A stretch of 64,000 nucleotides of DNA from Paragorgia papillata (GCA_035771165.1 JAWNZC010000100.1:2087001-2151000); one strand, 5' to 3'; shown: positions 43,442 to 56,542, counted from the first letter of the stretch. Numbers and translations are program-made. The notes: generated by a model not told the origin, from the sequence alone.

Positions 43442-44576
43442 CAGGGTGCCCACCCGGGAAGCGAGCTGTAAAAAAGTAAATTGGCCGTTGTTGGCCAGAC
43501 ATCAGAGACGAAATTATCCGATGAAAAATGTTCAAAACTATTGACAAAATACAAAGCAAAAAATATGACTTGAAGTTTCCCGAAAACTCGAAATATTGGC
43601 GTGCCGGTGGAGGGCCTGCTTTGCAGGCTAGTACTGCGAAGGTTCGCGCGCGAGGAGGACGGGCCCGAAGAGAGGGAAAATTAAAATAAAGGGCTGTAGC
43701 CTTCGCGAATCGGCGCAAGTATGTGCTCCAGAGGTTGTTGTGACATTTAGGGCTCGACAAATAGTCGGTTTATGTACTGTGTCAAATGTCAACAAGAGCG
43801 ATTCTCTCGGATATTATAAACTGTGATCGTGATGACCAGTTGTCATTTAATGTAACTTTAAACGATGCTGCAGTTAACTGGTGAGTGATTCAAATTTTAT
43901 TTATTTCTTTGTTTGAAATTTCCGAATCGCAGATTTTGAAAACGTTAACGTTTTCTAATAACTCACGTTAAACATGCCAAAAGCTGCCAATTAATATGTA
44001 CTATTTTCATTACAGGATTTTGAAGATCTATGCAGTGTGTAGTGGGGAATCAGTAAGTCTTTCAGTAGATGACGAAGATGATGTCTTCAGTTAACTGCCA
44101 CCGCAAGTTGTGGAAGACGTCCCAAACGTTCAACATATCTGCATATGTGTAAATGATCGGGAAAATTACCGTCGTGAGCAAAGATTTTAAAACTTTTAAC
44201 TTGACGAAATGAAATAAAACTCCCTAGTATAGTTTTCAATGCTAGAAATTCCTGAGAGAATACTTTATTTATACATGCTAAATAGTGATTAGAAAATAAC
44301 TATACTCAGTGTTGCAGCCCTGTATTTTCCCCTTCAGCTTGGGGTCGTGCGAGCCTGCGAAGAGTCGTGCTAGCCAGGCTCGCTATTGGCGGAGGAGGCG
44401 TACGTTCGGCAAGATCCGCGCTCCCGCATACTAACCCACAAATTATTCGGTACTTTTTGCTTTATATTTGGCCAATAATTGAACTTTTTTCAGTCTCTAA
44501 TACTTTTTCTCTGATACTTGGCCAGCAAAGGCCGATTTACTATTTTTACAGCTCTGTTTCCGGGGTGCGCACCCTG
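43442..44576 (+). mobile_element. ~1.1-kb TIR element inserted in the LINE
   Basis: The left end CAGGGTGCCCACCCGGGAAG and the complement of the right end (CAGGGTGCGCACCCCGGAAA) match, as do GAGCTGTAAAAA and AGTAAATYGGCC inside. Similarity continues for about 130 bases. TTTACCA occurs on both flanks (43435-43441, 44581-44587), a possible imperfect target duplication. The interior has a two-exon mini-ORF. Confidence 0.7.
43786..44094 (+). CDS. Two-exon small ORF inside the TIR element
   Basis: Exon 1 (43786-43880) encodes MSTRAILSDIINCDRDDQL and more. Donor ACTG|GTGAGT and acceptor TTACAG|G join it to exon 2 (44016-44094) with a Trp codon across the junction. Exon 2 has KIYAVCSGESVSLS and an acidic end (VDDEDDVFS), then TAA. 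After the stop the same frame stays open for 31 codons (LPPQVVEDVPNVQ), so TAA may be a mutation in a longer exon. I do not recognise it. It is probably the N-terminus of the element's lost transposase. Confidence 0.4.
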
Positions 44577-44679
44577 CGGTTTTACCAGATTACACATACG
44601 GTCGTAATTGTTCTTCAAATTCAAAATTAATTGCGTTCAAATGCTATTGAATGTTAATCCGTTAAAACCGCCTTCGTCA

Positions 44680-45175
44680 GTCGTCAAAGTAGTCAAAGTT
44701 ACTGACCGCTTCTTTGGAGTTCGTTTACTAAGCATGGTGGATCAGTTCGTTTGTTAACCAGGCTTTGACAACCCTTCAACGCAATGTCCTTTTGGAAACA
44801 AATAATTCTCCTTTCAAATCGCAGTGGCAACACTCACGCGCATACCATATTCTTGATGAGAATTTCCGTGAAGACCACATCATCTCGAGCATTAAAGGGA
44901 TAACATGTACTCACTTGTACTGTAAGATACACCTTTATCCTTTTGGAAATGTATATATTATTAGAGCATTGTTCGAGAAGGAAGGCCATCTAAATGTCCA
45001 AAATTAAACAAATTAATTTTCTTCAGGAACGACTAAACTTTGACGACAAAACATTCCAAACTATACAAAAATCCTATATTTTCAAATTAACGAAGCAAAA
45101 TTCAGCCACCATCTTGGATTGCCCATGGTAGGCCCGCGAACAAAACAGTGGGACTGTTACGAATTGGCAATCTAC
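44680..45175. other. No gene seen
   Basis: AT-rich sequence between the LINE and the Penelope-like element. Unsupported short ORFs only. Confidence 0.4.
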
Positions 45176-45180
45176 ACCTC

Positions 45181-45214
<34 letters not shown>
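45181..45214. repeat. (TA)n microsatellite
   Basis: About 16 TA units beside the end of the Penelope-like element, a common target site type. Confidence 0.95.
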
Positions 45215-45217
<3 letters not shown>

Positions 45218-45244
45218 CGTTAAGAGTTCTCCGGATTCAATGTA

Positions 45245-45292
45245 CTTTTTCTTGAGCTTTCGACTCGGTACTTCGAGTCTTCATCAGAAGTG
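45245..45292 (-). ncRNA. Hammerhead-core-like motif at the Penelope-like element end
   Basis: CTGATGA (45287-45281), a 5-bp stem ACTCG/CGAGT with AAGTAC loop, GAAA (45261-45258), then GCTCAAG. Core and stem II are perfect. Stems I and III are weak on this reading. Confidence 0.5.
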
Positions 45293-45850
45293 AGAGAAAG
45301 ATGATAGGTCTAGTGTTTTATTGTGTTGACCATCCATGTGTCTTCGTGATTGTAATCGTTGTGAGCATCTAATTGGTTGATTGTTTGTTGCCGTCGTGTA
45401 GCGAGTGGTTCTTTTGTCCGTTGGTTGATTTTGAATCGTACTGTCCTCAGGGGAAACTCCGGTGTTGGGTTTCTTCTTATCCTTGTTTTGAGTGCTTGAG
45501 TTGCGGATATTCATTGATGGATTATGATCTGATTGTTTGAGTTGATGGAATGAAGAGTGTTTAAGTTGATGGTAGGCTGTGGGTATTTATATGTGGCGAT
45601 TGAATGTGGATCTGTCGATGCTGTGCCAGGCTTCTTTGAATTCGCGAGAAAATCTTGTAGTAGCTTTGCCTAGTATCTTTGTTTCTGACCAGTCAAAATT
45701 GTGTCCATAGTCGCCTGCGTGGTTTGCTGGAAGAGATCTAGGGTCGTGTCGTCTAGTAGAGTTTTTGTGTTCTGTCAGTCGTGTTTCTACTTTCTTTTAT
45801 GTCTCTCCTATGTATTGTTGTGGACATTCGTGGCATGGTCAACACAATAA
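45284..45850 (-). pseudogene. GIY-YIG endonuclease domain of a Penelope-like retroelement
   Basis: The minus-strand frame reads PCHECPQQYIGET, then (after a stop) KKVETRLTEHKNSTRR and HAGDYGHNFDWSETKILGKA, with FSREFKEAWHSI at the end. The CxxC finger, YIGET (second half of GIY-YIG), the Arg of TRLTEH and the Glu of FKEAW are the family landmarks. A TAA/TAG after YIGET and another after NRHI break it. The Lys/Gln-rich tail runs to 45284. In intact elements this nuclease nicks the target to prime reverse transcription. The RT domain upstream is missing here. Confidence 0.8.
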
Positions 45851-46249
45851 AACACTAGATCTATCATCTTTCTCTCACTTCTGATGAAGACTCGAAAACG
45901 GCAGGCCGGGCTGATACATGTCAAGACAAATTTCCCTGTTGTTTCTGGTCGGTCATTCTGTTTAGTACGCAAATCACTTGAGCGACAAAGATAAATTCCA
46001 ATGTCGTTTCTGTCTGAAATACCAAAACGGAAGCCTAGTTTTTGTCAACAAACGCTTGCAGATAGACATTCGTTTTACAACAAGTTTGATTGACAATAAA
46101 TTTCATCATTTACGGTCGAAACCAAACGATTTTCCATACATTGAGCGGGACTTTCGGTCCAGACCTCAAACTATCTTAACGTAGCAACATAAGTTTTAAA
46201 TTTTACTCAACTGATATAAAATTTAAAAGAACAAATATAACTATATATT

Positions 46250-46320
46250 CATTTTTACATATAGATTTATATATTAATTTATATTTATATATAAATATAT
46301 ATATATAAAATATAAAACTT
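46250..46320. repeat. AT-rich (TA/TTTATA) stretch
   Basis: Imperfect TATATA/TTTATA repeats of about 70 bases. Confidence 0.7.
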
Positions 46321-46411
46321 GCGTTGCTACGTTACGACAGTTTGATGTCTATGCAGGAAGTTGCGCTTAATGTATGAAAAATAGATACGCTCAGGCGTGC
46401 ATGTATCTGCT

Positions 46412-46628
46412 GGGTTTCACTCTTTCCTGTCCGAATTGGTCTTAAGTATTTTATTCTGGCTAACGCCAGACGATTTTATTCATCTCTGGGGAAGCCCTCG
46501 GACAGGAATGAGTTATAAACTATCTCTATAACTCTTTCCTGTCCGAATTGGTCTTTAGTATTTTATTCTGGCTAAGGCCAGACGATTTTATTCATCTCTG
46601 GGGAAGCCCGCGGACAGGAATGAGTTAA
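46412..46628. mobile_element. Two tandem copies of a ~100-bp palindromic module
   Basis: ACTCTTTCCTGTCCGAATTG opens and TCGGACAGGAATGAGTTA closes each copy (46418-46515, 46529-46626), with GGCTAACGCCAGACGATTTT in the middle. Related to the foldback at 6.3-6.7 kb and to 59235-59338. Confidence 0.8.
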
Positions 46629-46639
46629 TGCATATAACT

Positions 46640-47490
46640 ATTATAGTAAAAACAATAATGTACCAGTAATCGTGTAGTTATAACAATATTGCATGAACCA
46701 AAGTAAAATCATTGTTTAGAAGTAAGGAAAAGGAAGAAGTCCAAAAATGTCATCAAAATCATTACGACAAACAAACATTGGTTAGTCTTTAAGAAATATG
46801 ATTGCATTGAGGCAGCAGAAATATGACCCATGCTACAAGGCTGCCGCTGGCATCGGTTAGATCCAGCTTATATTCAGTCACTGTTTTTTGTAGTAGACAA
46901 CTTGTGATTTCGGCGATGTTGAATTTCATTCGTTTTTGTCTGAAAACGCTTATTTTTTGACAAGGTTATAGCTTTCGACCCCACAACTTCGACGTGCTTG
47001 ATAAGCAAAATTCAAGATTTTTCAAAACTGAGTAGAGACATTTGAAGTCGCTGTTGTGTTTTTTTTTCTTGTAAGATAAGCGGTGAAAACATTTTGCAGT
47101 AATATCATTATATAAAATTAAAACCTAATTGGAAGAAGGAGGGTTGTTCCAATTCTAATAAAATCGAATTAATTGCCTCCAATGCCAAAAATAATGTCAC
47201 AATAACACAAATGTTAAAAGAATCCATAGCTTTAGCTCGATACGTTTTTAAAACTGTACTGATCGATCATCAGTGGCTTCATAATTATGGAAACAAACGC
47301 AAAAAGATGTTGCGTAAAAGTGGTCGTTTAATAACTGAAGGGTTGTACAGGTCAATTAAGGTGGTGGTTCGTGAAGTTTTGACTGCATCTTTTTAAATTA
47401 TTTGAAATTTACATCAATATTTTGTGAAATAATAAATTCTCATATATTCCCGATTTGGAGATGTGTAAAAAATAACTTTAACAACATACT
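46640..47490. other. No gene seen
   Basis: AT-rich DNA at the 3' side of the last visible MAM exon. Further exons of that gene may exist but none is recognisable. Confidence 0.4.
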
Positions 47491-47499
47491 ATAATTCAC

Positions 47500-47586
47500 T
47501 TCAGAGCAGTCTTTGTCGATCATCGAAATGTCATCTATGGCAATATCCCCCAATGGTCCGCTGCCACGAGCAGCTATAATGATAAT
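47500..47586 (-). CDS. MAM exon: C-terminal part
   Basis: 29 codons, phase 0 to 0: IIIIAARGSGPLGDIAIDD then ISMIDKDC. The RGSG and GDIAIDD motifs are the MAM signature. Donor GAA|GTGAAT. Confidence 0.85.
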
Positions 47587-50500
47587 CTAAAATTGAAGCA
47601 AATTATATTAGATTTTGTTTAAAAAGATGAAGCGGTTGTTGGGGATGATTATACTCAATTTATTTCGTATTCAAATTACATCAAACATACATTTATAAGA
47701 GTACATATGCACAGAGCTTTATGTTTTATTTGTTAAATAGAAGCAAACAAGTCACATTTAAAACCAAACCAATAACAAAAACTAGCGTTTTGCCAATGCA
47801 AGTTTCCGTTTAAATTAGAATTTGTCCGACTAGTTGGTTTAAACCAAAACAATTAGGCAAGTCGTCGCTTTTTCCTATAGTAGACTGCTCATAGACGTCA
47901 TATTGTATGAAATTGTGAAATAGATACTGATATTTAAACGCAACATTGATACGCTAATTTAAAACAATGTGTGCGGATTTTTACTGTATTGTTCACAGTG
48001 TACCATATAGTGTAAACAATGTTTAGTTTGACGTGATGTTTTTGTATGTTGCTAATTTGTGTTGATAAAATTGTGTCACAAGGTTTTAATTATTAATTAA
48101 AATTATGTCTTTGCGCTTCAACCACATAAATAATTTATTTCGCTTATCAAAATCCCTCTGTTGCTCAGGACGTTTTCAGAGCAGGTTAGCTGCATAGATT
48201 TTAGTTGTTGTCTTACAACAAATCGTTACATATATCGCGTATATCTTATACAGTGGTGTTCCACTTACGTGGTGTTCCACAAACCTTATCCTAAATACTA
48301 TTATCGCCATGCAAACTTTCAAAGAATTCGGTATAAATAATATAAACAAAGTAGGTATAAATAACATAAACATTTAGTGCCTGTAGATATGTACAAAGCT
48401 GTTGTCCGTTTTCGGTGTGATGGTCTGCGGTTGGCAGGTTATTTTTTGATACTCTGACTTGGAGGGAAAGGTATTTGCTTTCTACGTAGATTAAGAAACC
48501 TTGTTGCCAGAGAATTACGTGCTCTGTGTTCCGAGTGTGCCTGGACAAAGAAGACTTCGCTGTCAAATACACGATAAATGTTACGATTATGGCGTATAAG
48601 CAATCACTAAATTTTATGAAACGTTTTAGGCTCGATTTCCAGCCGTATCTTGGGCTCCAGTAGTCACCTCCCCCGAAATCACGGCTGGCCTCGTGAGCTT
48701 GTGCATTGTCGATTCCACCAATCACATAAGTGCCTGCGCATTTTCAGCAGGCATATATTATTAGGATTATTGCATGAATTAGCTTGTCAGTTCAAAATGT
48801 CGATCAATAGAGTGCTGATGAGTGTGGCTGATTGTCTAAAGATTTACAACGGGTAGCTTTAGAGAAATTTGTTAATGGCCGATATGTTCTCGTCATTTAA
48901 CCTACAGGATCGCGAAAGTCATTTATATTTCAGTCAGCATCTATGGTTGTTGATATCGTTCTGTGGCTCACGCGTCCAGCCGTCTCTTCCGGGGAAGGTA
49001 AGTACCGGGGCCCGAGATACGGCTGAAAATCGAGAAACCTTTCTGCTCTAAAATATTGCTTCCAATAGACCTTATTAGAAAATGGCCGCCGAATTAAAAT
49101 TATTTTATATACATATAAATTAGCCCTTATGAATTCGTTTTCATGTGTGAAATTGAAAATAATTTTAACTTTAAAACGAGGTCATAAGGGCTAATTTATA
49201 TGCACATAAAAGAATTCTAATTCGGTGGCTATTTTTGAATAAGGTTGTTAAATAGGACAAAAGCTCAATAAAATAAATTATTTTCATAGTTGAACCGCAA
49301 ATAAATTGTTTTGGTTATGTAATATCTCAGGTGCAAACTCGCTATTGTGCTATTTTGTTTTAAAACAATAAACCGCCCTTGTTCTGCAATACTCGGCCAT
49401 TGTTCTAGGGCGAAACACACAATAGTAAGTCCAAGCCTGAAATATCACCATGCAAACATTTAAATTAGCTAAGTTCTAACATGATAATCATTCTTTGATG
49501 CTACGTTCAACCAGGCTTTATTCCAAATACGGTTATCAAGACCATTTCTTGTCCAAAGAAGTTCTTTTTCTGTACTTTGATTCAATAAAGCTTTGTAAAT
49601 GCTTAAATTACCAATATGTTTTCCAAACATATGATAGTAGAAAGTAAAACAAACATTCTTCCCGCCTTGAAAAGGTCCTCCTTCTAGTTGTGCTATGTCT
49701 CCAGCTACCCTTGGAGGACTTGCTTCAATGAACATGTACCTTCCTGGAACAGGTATAATAATTGGAAATAAATAGTAATATTTTATCGTAAATTGGTGCG
49801 ATTTAAAAGTTGTAACCGTTAGATAAATATAAATGTGATAAACATGGTAAAGTGTTTCAAGGTAAACAAAATCATGTCCTTAAGTTTGCGGATACACTTA
49901 TTATTGATTTGTTGAGCTTTCGGCATGTTGACCCATGCAGGACAAGGTCAATCTGCCGTTTGCTAACGTCATTTATCAAATTTATTGAAAATTCATGAAG
50001 AAAATTCAAAATAAATGAATATTTAATCAATATCTGTACATGCCATACAGATTCGTCATGATTATTTACATAAACTTTTTCCTCAATTTACTTACTAATA
50101 GCTAAAATCACTCCAACTTGAAAAATAGTTTGAAAACATGGCTATTTAGATAAACGAGATACAGATCGCTGCTCATGCGTTATCTATTACATAAAGTATT
50201 AAAGTCACATGGTGAAATAAATATTTAATTAATAACAATAATAATAAGTTTACGTTATATATCATGTTCGTCCATTGAGGTATGTGCCTAATGCTTCTAA
50301 TCTTGCAAAGTGAAAAAAAAAATATACAAGCTTCATCCTTAAAAAATCGCTCATTAATATCTCATTGCACTTCTCTCGTGTTCAAATGACGTCAAACGTA
50401 ACTTTATGAGAATACATATGCACAGGAGCGATATGTTCTATTTGTTTCATAAAACAAGAAGAAAAATCCAAGCTTAAAGTTGGACAGTTTTTAAAGCTGA

Positions 50501-53500
50501 CTGGCTTTTCCTGCCATGCAAGTGACCCTATCCTACGCCATTCCAGGCTATTTTACGTCATTCATGACTTTCGTATTCTCATAAATGCCCGGGTCCTAGC
50601 CAATCAGGGCATGCGTAAAGGACACTTTAATTTAATTTAATGAAGTGGTCTTTCACCAATTGACAGTAGAGTGTAGCTCAGCATGGTTAGGCTTCATGTC
50701 TCATTGTTTACCTATTGTGTGTTATATAGGAGTAGTTACTTTTAGGTAAAAGTTGTTTCTTGGTTTTGCTTTTTTTATTACACAAAAAGAGAACATTTTC
50801 CTACTTTTCAATGATTTATATATTTACTTGCGAAAGCTTGAGCTAATTAAAATATCTGTGGAAACACACGTTTTTTGGGGCTCACATTCCATCTGATATA
50901 TCATTGTTCAGATTAAGTTGTGAGTGAACATGGTAAGAGCACGTTGAAATAAGAGTAAAAATAAACATAAACATGAACATGGACATGGACATGGACATGA
51001 ACAAAAAACATAAACGTGAACAGCAATTTGAAGTAAACATGAAAGTAAACGGAACGCCAACGCCAAAAGACCAAGGATAAGGACGCGGTCTGGGACGCGG
51101 TTGAGAACGCGGATGGGAAGGTGAACATGTTCGTTAAAACACATATACAAATGCGCACACAAAGAGCGGCAGTGCTGAGGACGAGAACAGGATCCGGGAA
51201 AAATCACCAAAAAAAAATACGAAGAACTAAACAAAAATGAAAATAAACTTCGCGTGTTTACCAATGCATCTCCTATACACGAATGTAACCACAAAAACGC
51301 ATCAAACAATTAATCACTTGACCCGCAACAAGTTACATTTAAAGGGCACTGACTAACAGAATTAAGCCTTTTTATGCTCAAATTGTTCAGCTTAGCGCAG
51401 GTAAAACACGGAATACGACAACTTCATTTAAATTTCATTATTTTTGTTCAAAATTTTCTTTTGGTTAAAAACAGACCACGGCAAACACAGTAACGGCTAC
51501 GATACAGCGACGACGCAAACGTCAATCTCAATTTCAACGACAACGAAGATGACTGCGATGACGACTATGATAACGACGATACGGATAAGATTTCACACGG
51601 CTAGTTCCAAGCTTTATATGCACTGAGCGAGATAAGTGACCCAACATTTGAAAAATATACAGGTAATTTTGAGAGGTAAGTCCAAACAACAGTAACTAAA
51701 ACTTGTGGTTTATCACTGTATCGAATCAAAGGAAAAACTCTTACTCGTGGTTAAACAAAATACTCAAATAAGCTTATAGTTTAAAGTTAACCTGCATCAG
51801 AATATGTCGTGTGGTCAACTCCTGGTCCAGTCTGGTCGGTAGACGTATCACCATTATTGATCGACCAATCAAAATCGTCATGAACGAGTCCAGACTGACG
51901 CCAGTAACAAAAGCCATCTTCAAAGTCACAACCACCTTTAAATTAAGCATAATTGAATTATGAAACGTCCATACTAGGATCCACATAGTATTAGCGGTAA
52001 AATTGGTAAATATTCACATAATTAGAAAACATTAATCAACATAACAAAGAATATGAATTAATAACTATTGATTAACAATTACTGATTTTTCTTGAGCGTG
52101 CGGACGTGTGTGACAAATTTTGGTAAAAGATACGAGAACGCTAAAGGGAATAAACCGCAATGGCATTTCTTACTTCTGTAACCCGTTGGGACTATATAGA
52201 AATGTTTGTGTAGACATAATTATGTAAATTATGTAAATAAGTACGTGGACAAGGGATAAAAGGCAGGGTATATTCAGGATCGAGAGAGAAAAACGTTGTT
52301 CGGAGAGAGGTACAGGCTGAAGAGAAATTGACAAGGTCTAGATTGAAGCAGTTTCTTCGCTGAAGCAGAAGTCAGGAGTAGTTATCGGGCTGAGATCTTC
52401 GGTGACAAGTAGCCCAGTATTACAAAGACATACGCCAATCCATAAAGACCATAGTCCTCGTGTTATGAAGTCAATGCCTACAACCAGAAGTGGTTTTCTC
52501 CTCCGGAATCCTCTTAAGTAAGGAAACATTTCGCCATTGGGCTAGCGTTGGTTACCTTCCAAACCGTCATCTTGATTGCTTGGTCCTGTACTGAACCGTT
52601 GGTAGAAAGGAGTCGTGGTTGCCGGTATCCTTGCCTATATCCTTGACTAAATTGAACACTTAGAACTAAAGTTGACCAATTATAGAACGATATAATTAGA
52701 TAAATAGATTGTAGTAGATTAATTATAGTTATTTAGTGAATAAAGTGTTAAAGACTACATAAATACCCACGGCGACGAACGAAGTTCGTCAGTTTCTCGA
52801 TGTAAACTGTTCGAAATTTCCTAAAATTTAAATATTTTAATCTGGCTGTCGAGATGTAGGAGACGAGTTGGCTATGTTTAACACACAAAAAATAGAGAAC
52901 AGTTCGTGTTGCTAACTTTTTATGTTTCCTACTGAACTCAAAGAACAAGAGTTATAGTCAAGACCTAAAAATGTTTTGGTACACTGTAAAAATTGAATGA
53001 TTAAAATAGCAGTTTGAAATTGGTAACAACCAATTATATTTGGTCAAAATATGTAATTGAATTAGTTATAACCGAAAAATATTGGTTACGGTAAACAATT
53101 ATTGATTGATCGTTGTATAACGTTAGGTTTATATTAGTTAAAATAGACAATATGTTTTTGTGACAACCAGTAAAGGTTGGTCAAGATGAAGAATTTACCA
53201 AATAGAACTATAAATACGTAAACGCAATAACCCTTCACCCGTTTTTACCGGTACATGAATATTTGGGAAAAAAGACAGATTAGGAAACGCCCTTGTGCTC
53301 TTTTTAATTGGGAGCCTGGAAATAACAACTCATACACATAAGTATCAAGGAAACAATTCAAGATAATATTAAAAAAAAGAATACGATTAACAAATTTGCA
53401 CGATGCATCCAGGGTTTGAACACGACCATGTTTGTAAAACAACAGAGGATGTTACGAACAGATTACTAAAGCATAAATCAAAGAATCATTCAAATATTAG

Positions 53501-56461
53501 GATCATCAATTTTACAGTTCTTTTCTTTCATTATTTCAAAGAACATTGGTAGATTATCTAAAAATATTTCAATTTTCAAAAGTCATTGAAAACAACTCAA
53601 ACAACTGAAATTTCAAACTTAAATTCGTTTAAAATAACAAAAACAATTTTTCATTCCAAACTATAAATTGCTGTTTATCGGTGTTTACACATTATTTCAA
53701 TAGCATCTGTACAAGTTTTACAGACAAAATATTTGCTTTTTTTTTTGTATTTTATACCGAATTATAAAAATAGGCACGCTTAGGCGTGCATGCATCTACT
53801 GTTTAGCTCGTTTAGCTACGGTGAATCTGAATAGCCCTTTTAACTAATGTTTCAAGTGTACAGTTGACATGTTAGATCCTCGGCCAAGATGTCTTAGCCT
53901 ATAAGTTTGTATGCAGAAATCAACTGTACTTGGCACTGCTTGAGTTATATGTAGGCGTATACAATACTTATTCAAAAAGCGCCTTGATAATTTTTCAGAC
54001 AAATCAATGTGTTACCTAGAACGAAAGCGATATAGTGTGACATTCTTTTAACAATGCGATTAGCGACCGCGTTTCCTGAGCGAGTGCTCGTTTGGCTTTG
54101 AATCAAGATCTTTCTGAAATCTGAATAGCCTTTTAACTAATGTTTCAAGTGTACTGTTGACATGTTAGCTATAAATTTATACGCGGAAATCAACTGTACT
54201 TGGCACTGCTTGGGTTATTTATAGGCGTATAAAATACTTATTCTAAAAGCGCGTTGATCGTTGTTCAGGCAAATCAATGAATGTGTTACTAGAGTCTAAC
54301 ATATAGTATAGTAAAAATTAATAGAACGAAAGCGATATAGTGTGACATTCTTTTAAAAATGCGATTAACTAACGACCGTGTTTCCTGTTTTTCCCAATTT
54401 ACCTAAAATTGTCATTTTGTGATTAGGGATAAGGCAAACGACAAACTATTCACAATACATGCTCTAAACACTAGCTACTAAATACGGAATGGCACAACAA
54501 ACCATATAGACACAAACGTCGTCTGATCGTATTCATGATCGCCATTCATTGCTCAACTCAACGCGAACACATTCACAACACACTGTATTAAAACACAGCA
54601 TGTCGCTCTGATCGGTTTTTACATCATTCAGCGCGAACACTAGCAAAGCAAGTTCATTTAATTCATCAACTATGCTATAGTTTAAAATCACTTCACAAAA
54701 CGAGGAGGACATATTCACAACACACTATTATTAACACAAAATGTCGCTCTGATCGCATTTTAGATCAACATTCAGCGCGAACAAATACAAACCCACTATA
54801 TAGACACAACAATATAGTGACACAACTTGTCGTTCTCATCGTATTTCTATTCGCCAATTCAGTGCTCAACTCAGCGCGAACTATTAGATTCGTGGCAAAG
54901 TACGCTATAATTTAAAATCACTTCGGAAAACGACCAGATCTACAGTATTTGGCAATCACTCGATAGATTGTTGTGCCACCCTGCATTCTCATTGGCTCCG
55001 AAGTTATTCTATTGTTTACGTAACTTAACTTAACCTAACTTAACTTACTCAACCCGTCGATAGCACAGTATCTACTAGCGCATGCGCAGTATATACAAAA
55101 AAGCTGCGCTAAGCGGCAAGTGGTTTTACTAAAAAAAATATTTAAAAGAAGATATTAAAACGACAGCCGCAGTAAAGAAAACAAAATAGCAACCAAAAAC
55201 TTGAAATGGATCCGTTTAAAATACTTTATAGACACACAGTCTACAAGATTGATAGAATTATCAGAAAGAAATTAAGAAATTATCAGTAAGAAGATATAAT
55301 TATTGAAAGCGGCCGTATATATAAAAGATATAATTACTGAAAGATATGATTACTGAAAGCGGCCGCTCTCTATTTTTACCGTATTGGCTAATTACTTTTT
55401 GTTTTTTTGTTTTTTCTTTGTCTGTTTTTTTTTGCTGTTGCTGCTTCTACCTTTTGAGGTTTGGTTTGACGGGCCTCCTTATCTCAAAATGTAGTTTGCT
55501 TTACACGAAAACACTGATTGGTTTCTGTTCTTATTCCAAAAACACTTTTATCAAGTCTTTTTGTCCAGAATAGATTATGTTGTTAGGTCAAATGTTGTTT
55601 TTTTTTGTCAAGAACTATATTATTTCCAGTGCCCCACAATCTTTACCGCGCATGTTCCTACCACACATATATACAAATATTCAGATCACAGACATTGGCA
55701 TTCTTTGGCGCTTTTCTTAACGCGTGTAAAATGCATTCCACGCGTGTCGAGATTAGCACCCTCACCGGGCTTCGGGCGTTCGGCCCATTGCCCGGGCTCG
55801 GGCATTTTATAGTTGTTAAATTAGTAACACAAATATTAATTGCATAATTTAACAATTCTATTATGTGGTGAAAGTTGATCATTTTAAAATGGTCATTTCA
55901 ACCATATAAGCTTCGTTGTTTAATTAGTAATATATTGATACAACGTTAGATTGATACCTGTATTGTAACCACAAAGAGTGTTGTTCTTGAAATCTGTCGA
56001 ACAACCCATGTCATTTAATCTGCATGCTCTTTTACCTAAAAAATAGCGTGTATTTAGTTGGAAGTGGTGAGTTATGTAAAATCCCAGCTGTGCGTTATCC
56101 ACTGAAGCTCGATTTCTTCAGGGCGTAAAAGGTGACGCGCTCGACGTTTTTTTTTTTGTTGTTGAAATTCAACAGTTTTCTTCCTGATCATTTCACATGA
56201 ATACTTACATGACAAAAGAGAAAGGTCCAACTCCGACAATGTAATAAAAAAAGCTTTCTGTAAAATAGTGCTATTTCTGTTTACGTATATTTTTTTCTGG
56301 ATTTGAACAAAGTATCCAGCAGCATCCCAAGGATGCACGTGCATAATGTGCAAAATGCAGTAATTGTAACAACACGTTTTCAGCTTCTTAACATTATCCA
56401 AAGCAACGAATGAAAATCTTTAATGACTTATGGCATTCGCATTGTTGTTGTCAATGTTGTC

Positions 56462-56542
<81 letters not shown>

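Larger units (their letters stand above)
41605..44680 (-). mobile_element. Non-LTR retrotransposon (LINE), decayed and interrupted
   Basis: Minus-strand order: a linker before reverse transcriptase (43440-43219, TTKAALDQAH, LQELDNLQHEYKHA); SPGPDNI near 43040; reverse transcriptase 42914-42204; a C-terminal segment with RRARFSGHCHRTKDEIISD and CPSRGRRP near 41830-41740; and an (ATG)n tail at 41609-41623, which marks the 3' end. Frames change several times. A TIR element sits at 43442-44576; LINE-like sequence (NNYDRMCNLV) seems to resume beyond it. Confidence 0.75.
45225..45900 (-). mobile_element. Penelope-like element, 3' part
   Basis: Inverted repeats of about 60 bases (45276-45345 and 45836-45895, containing CTAGTGTTTTATTGTGTTGA and complement) bound a GIY-YIG nuclease fragment on the minus strand. 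A hammerhead-like motif sits at the 3' boundary. The reverse transcriptase is absent. 5' truncation and inverted terminal pieces are typical of this class. Confidence 0.75.

Noticed and set aside
50908..51309. Cys/Val/Phe-rich ORF on the minus strand
   Set aside because: Generated by the ACATGG hexamer repeat and T-rich DNA.
52100..52775. Definite LTR retrotransposon
   Set aside because: TATA and polyadenylation signals are spaced as in an LTR, but no ends, duplication or internal coding region were found; kept only as a weak feature.
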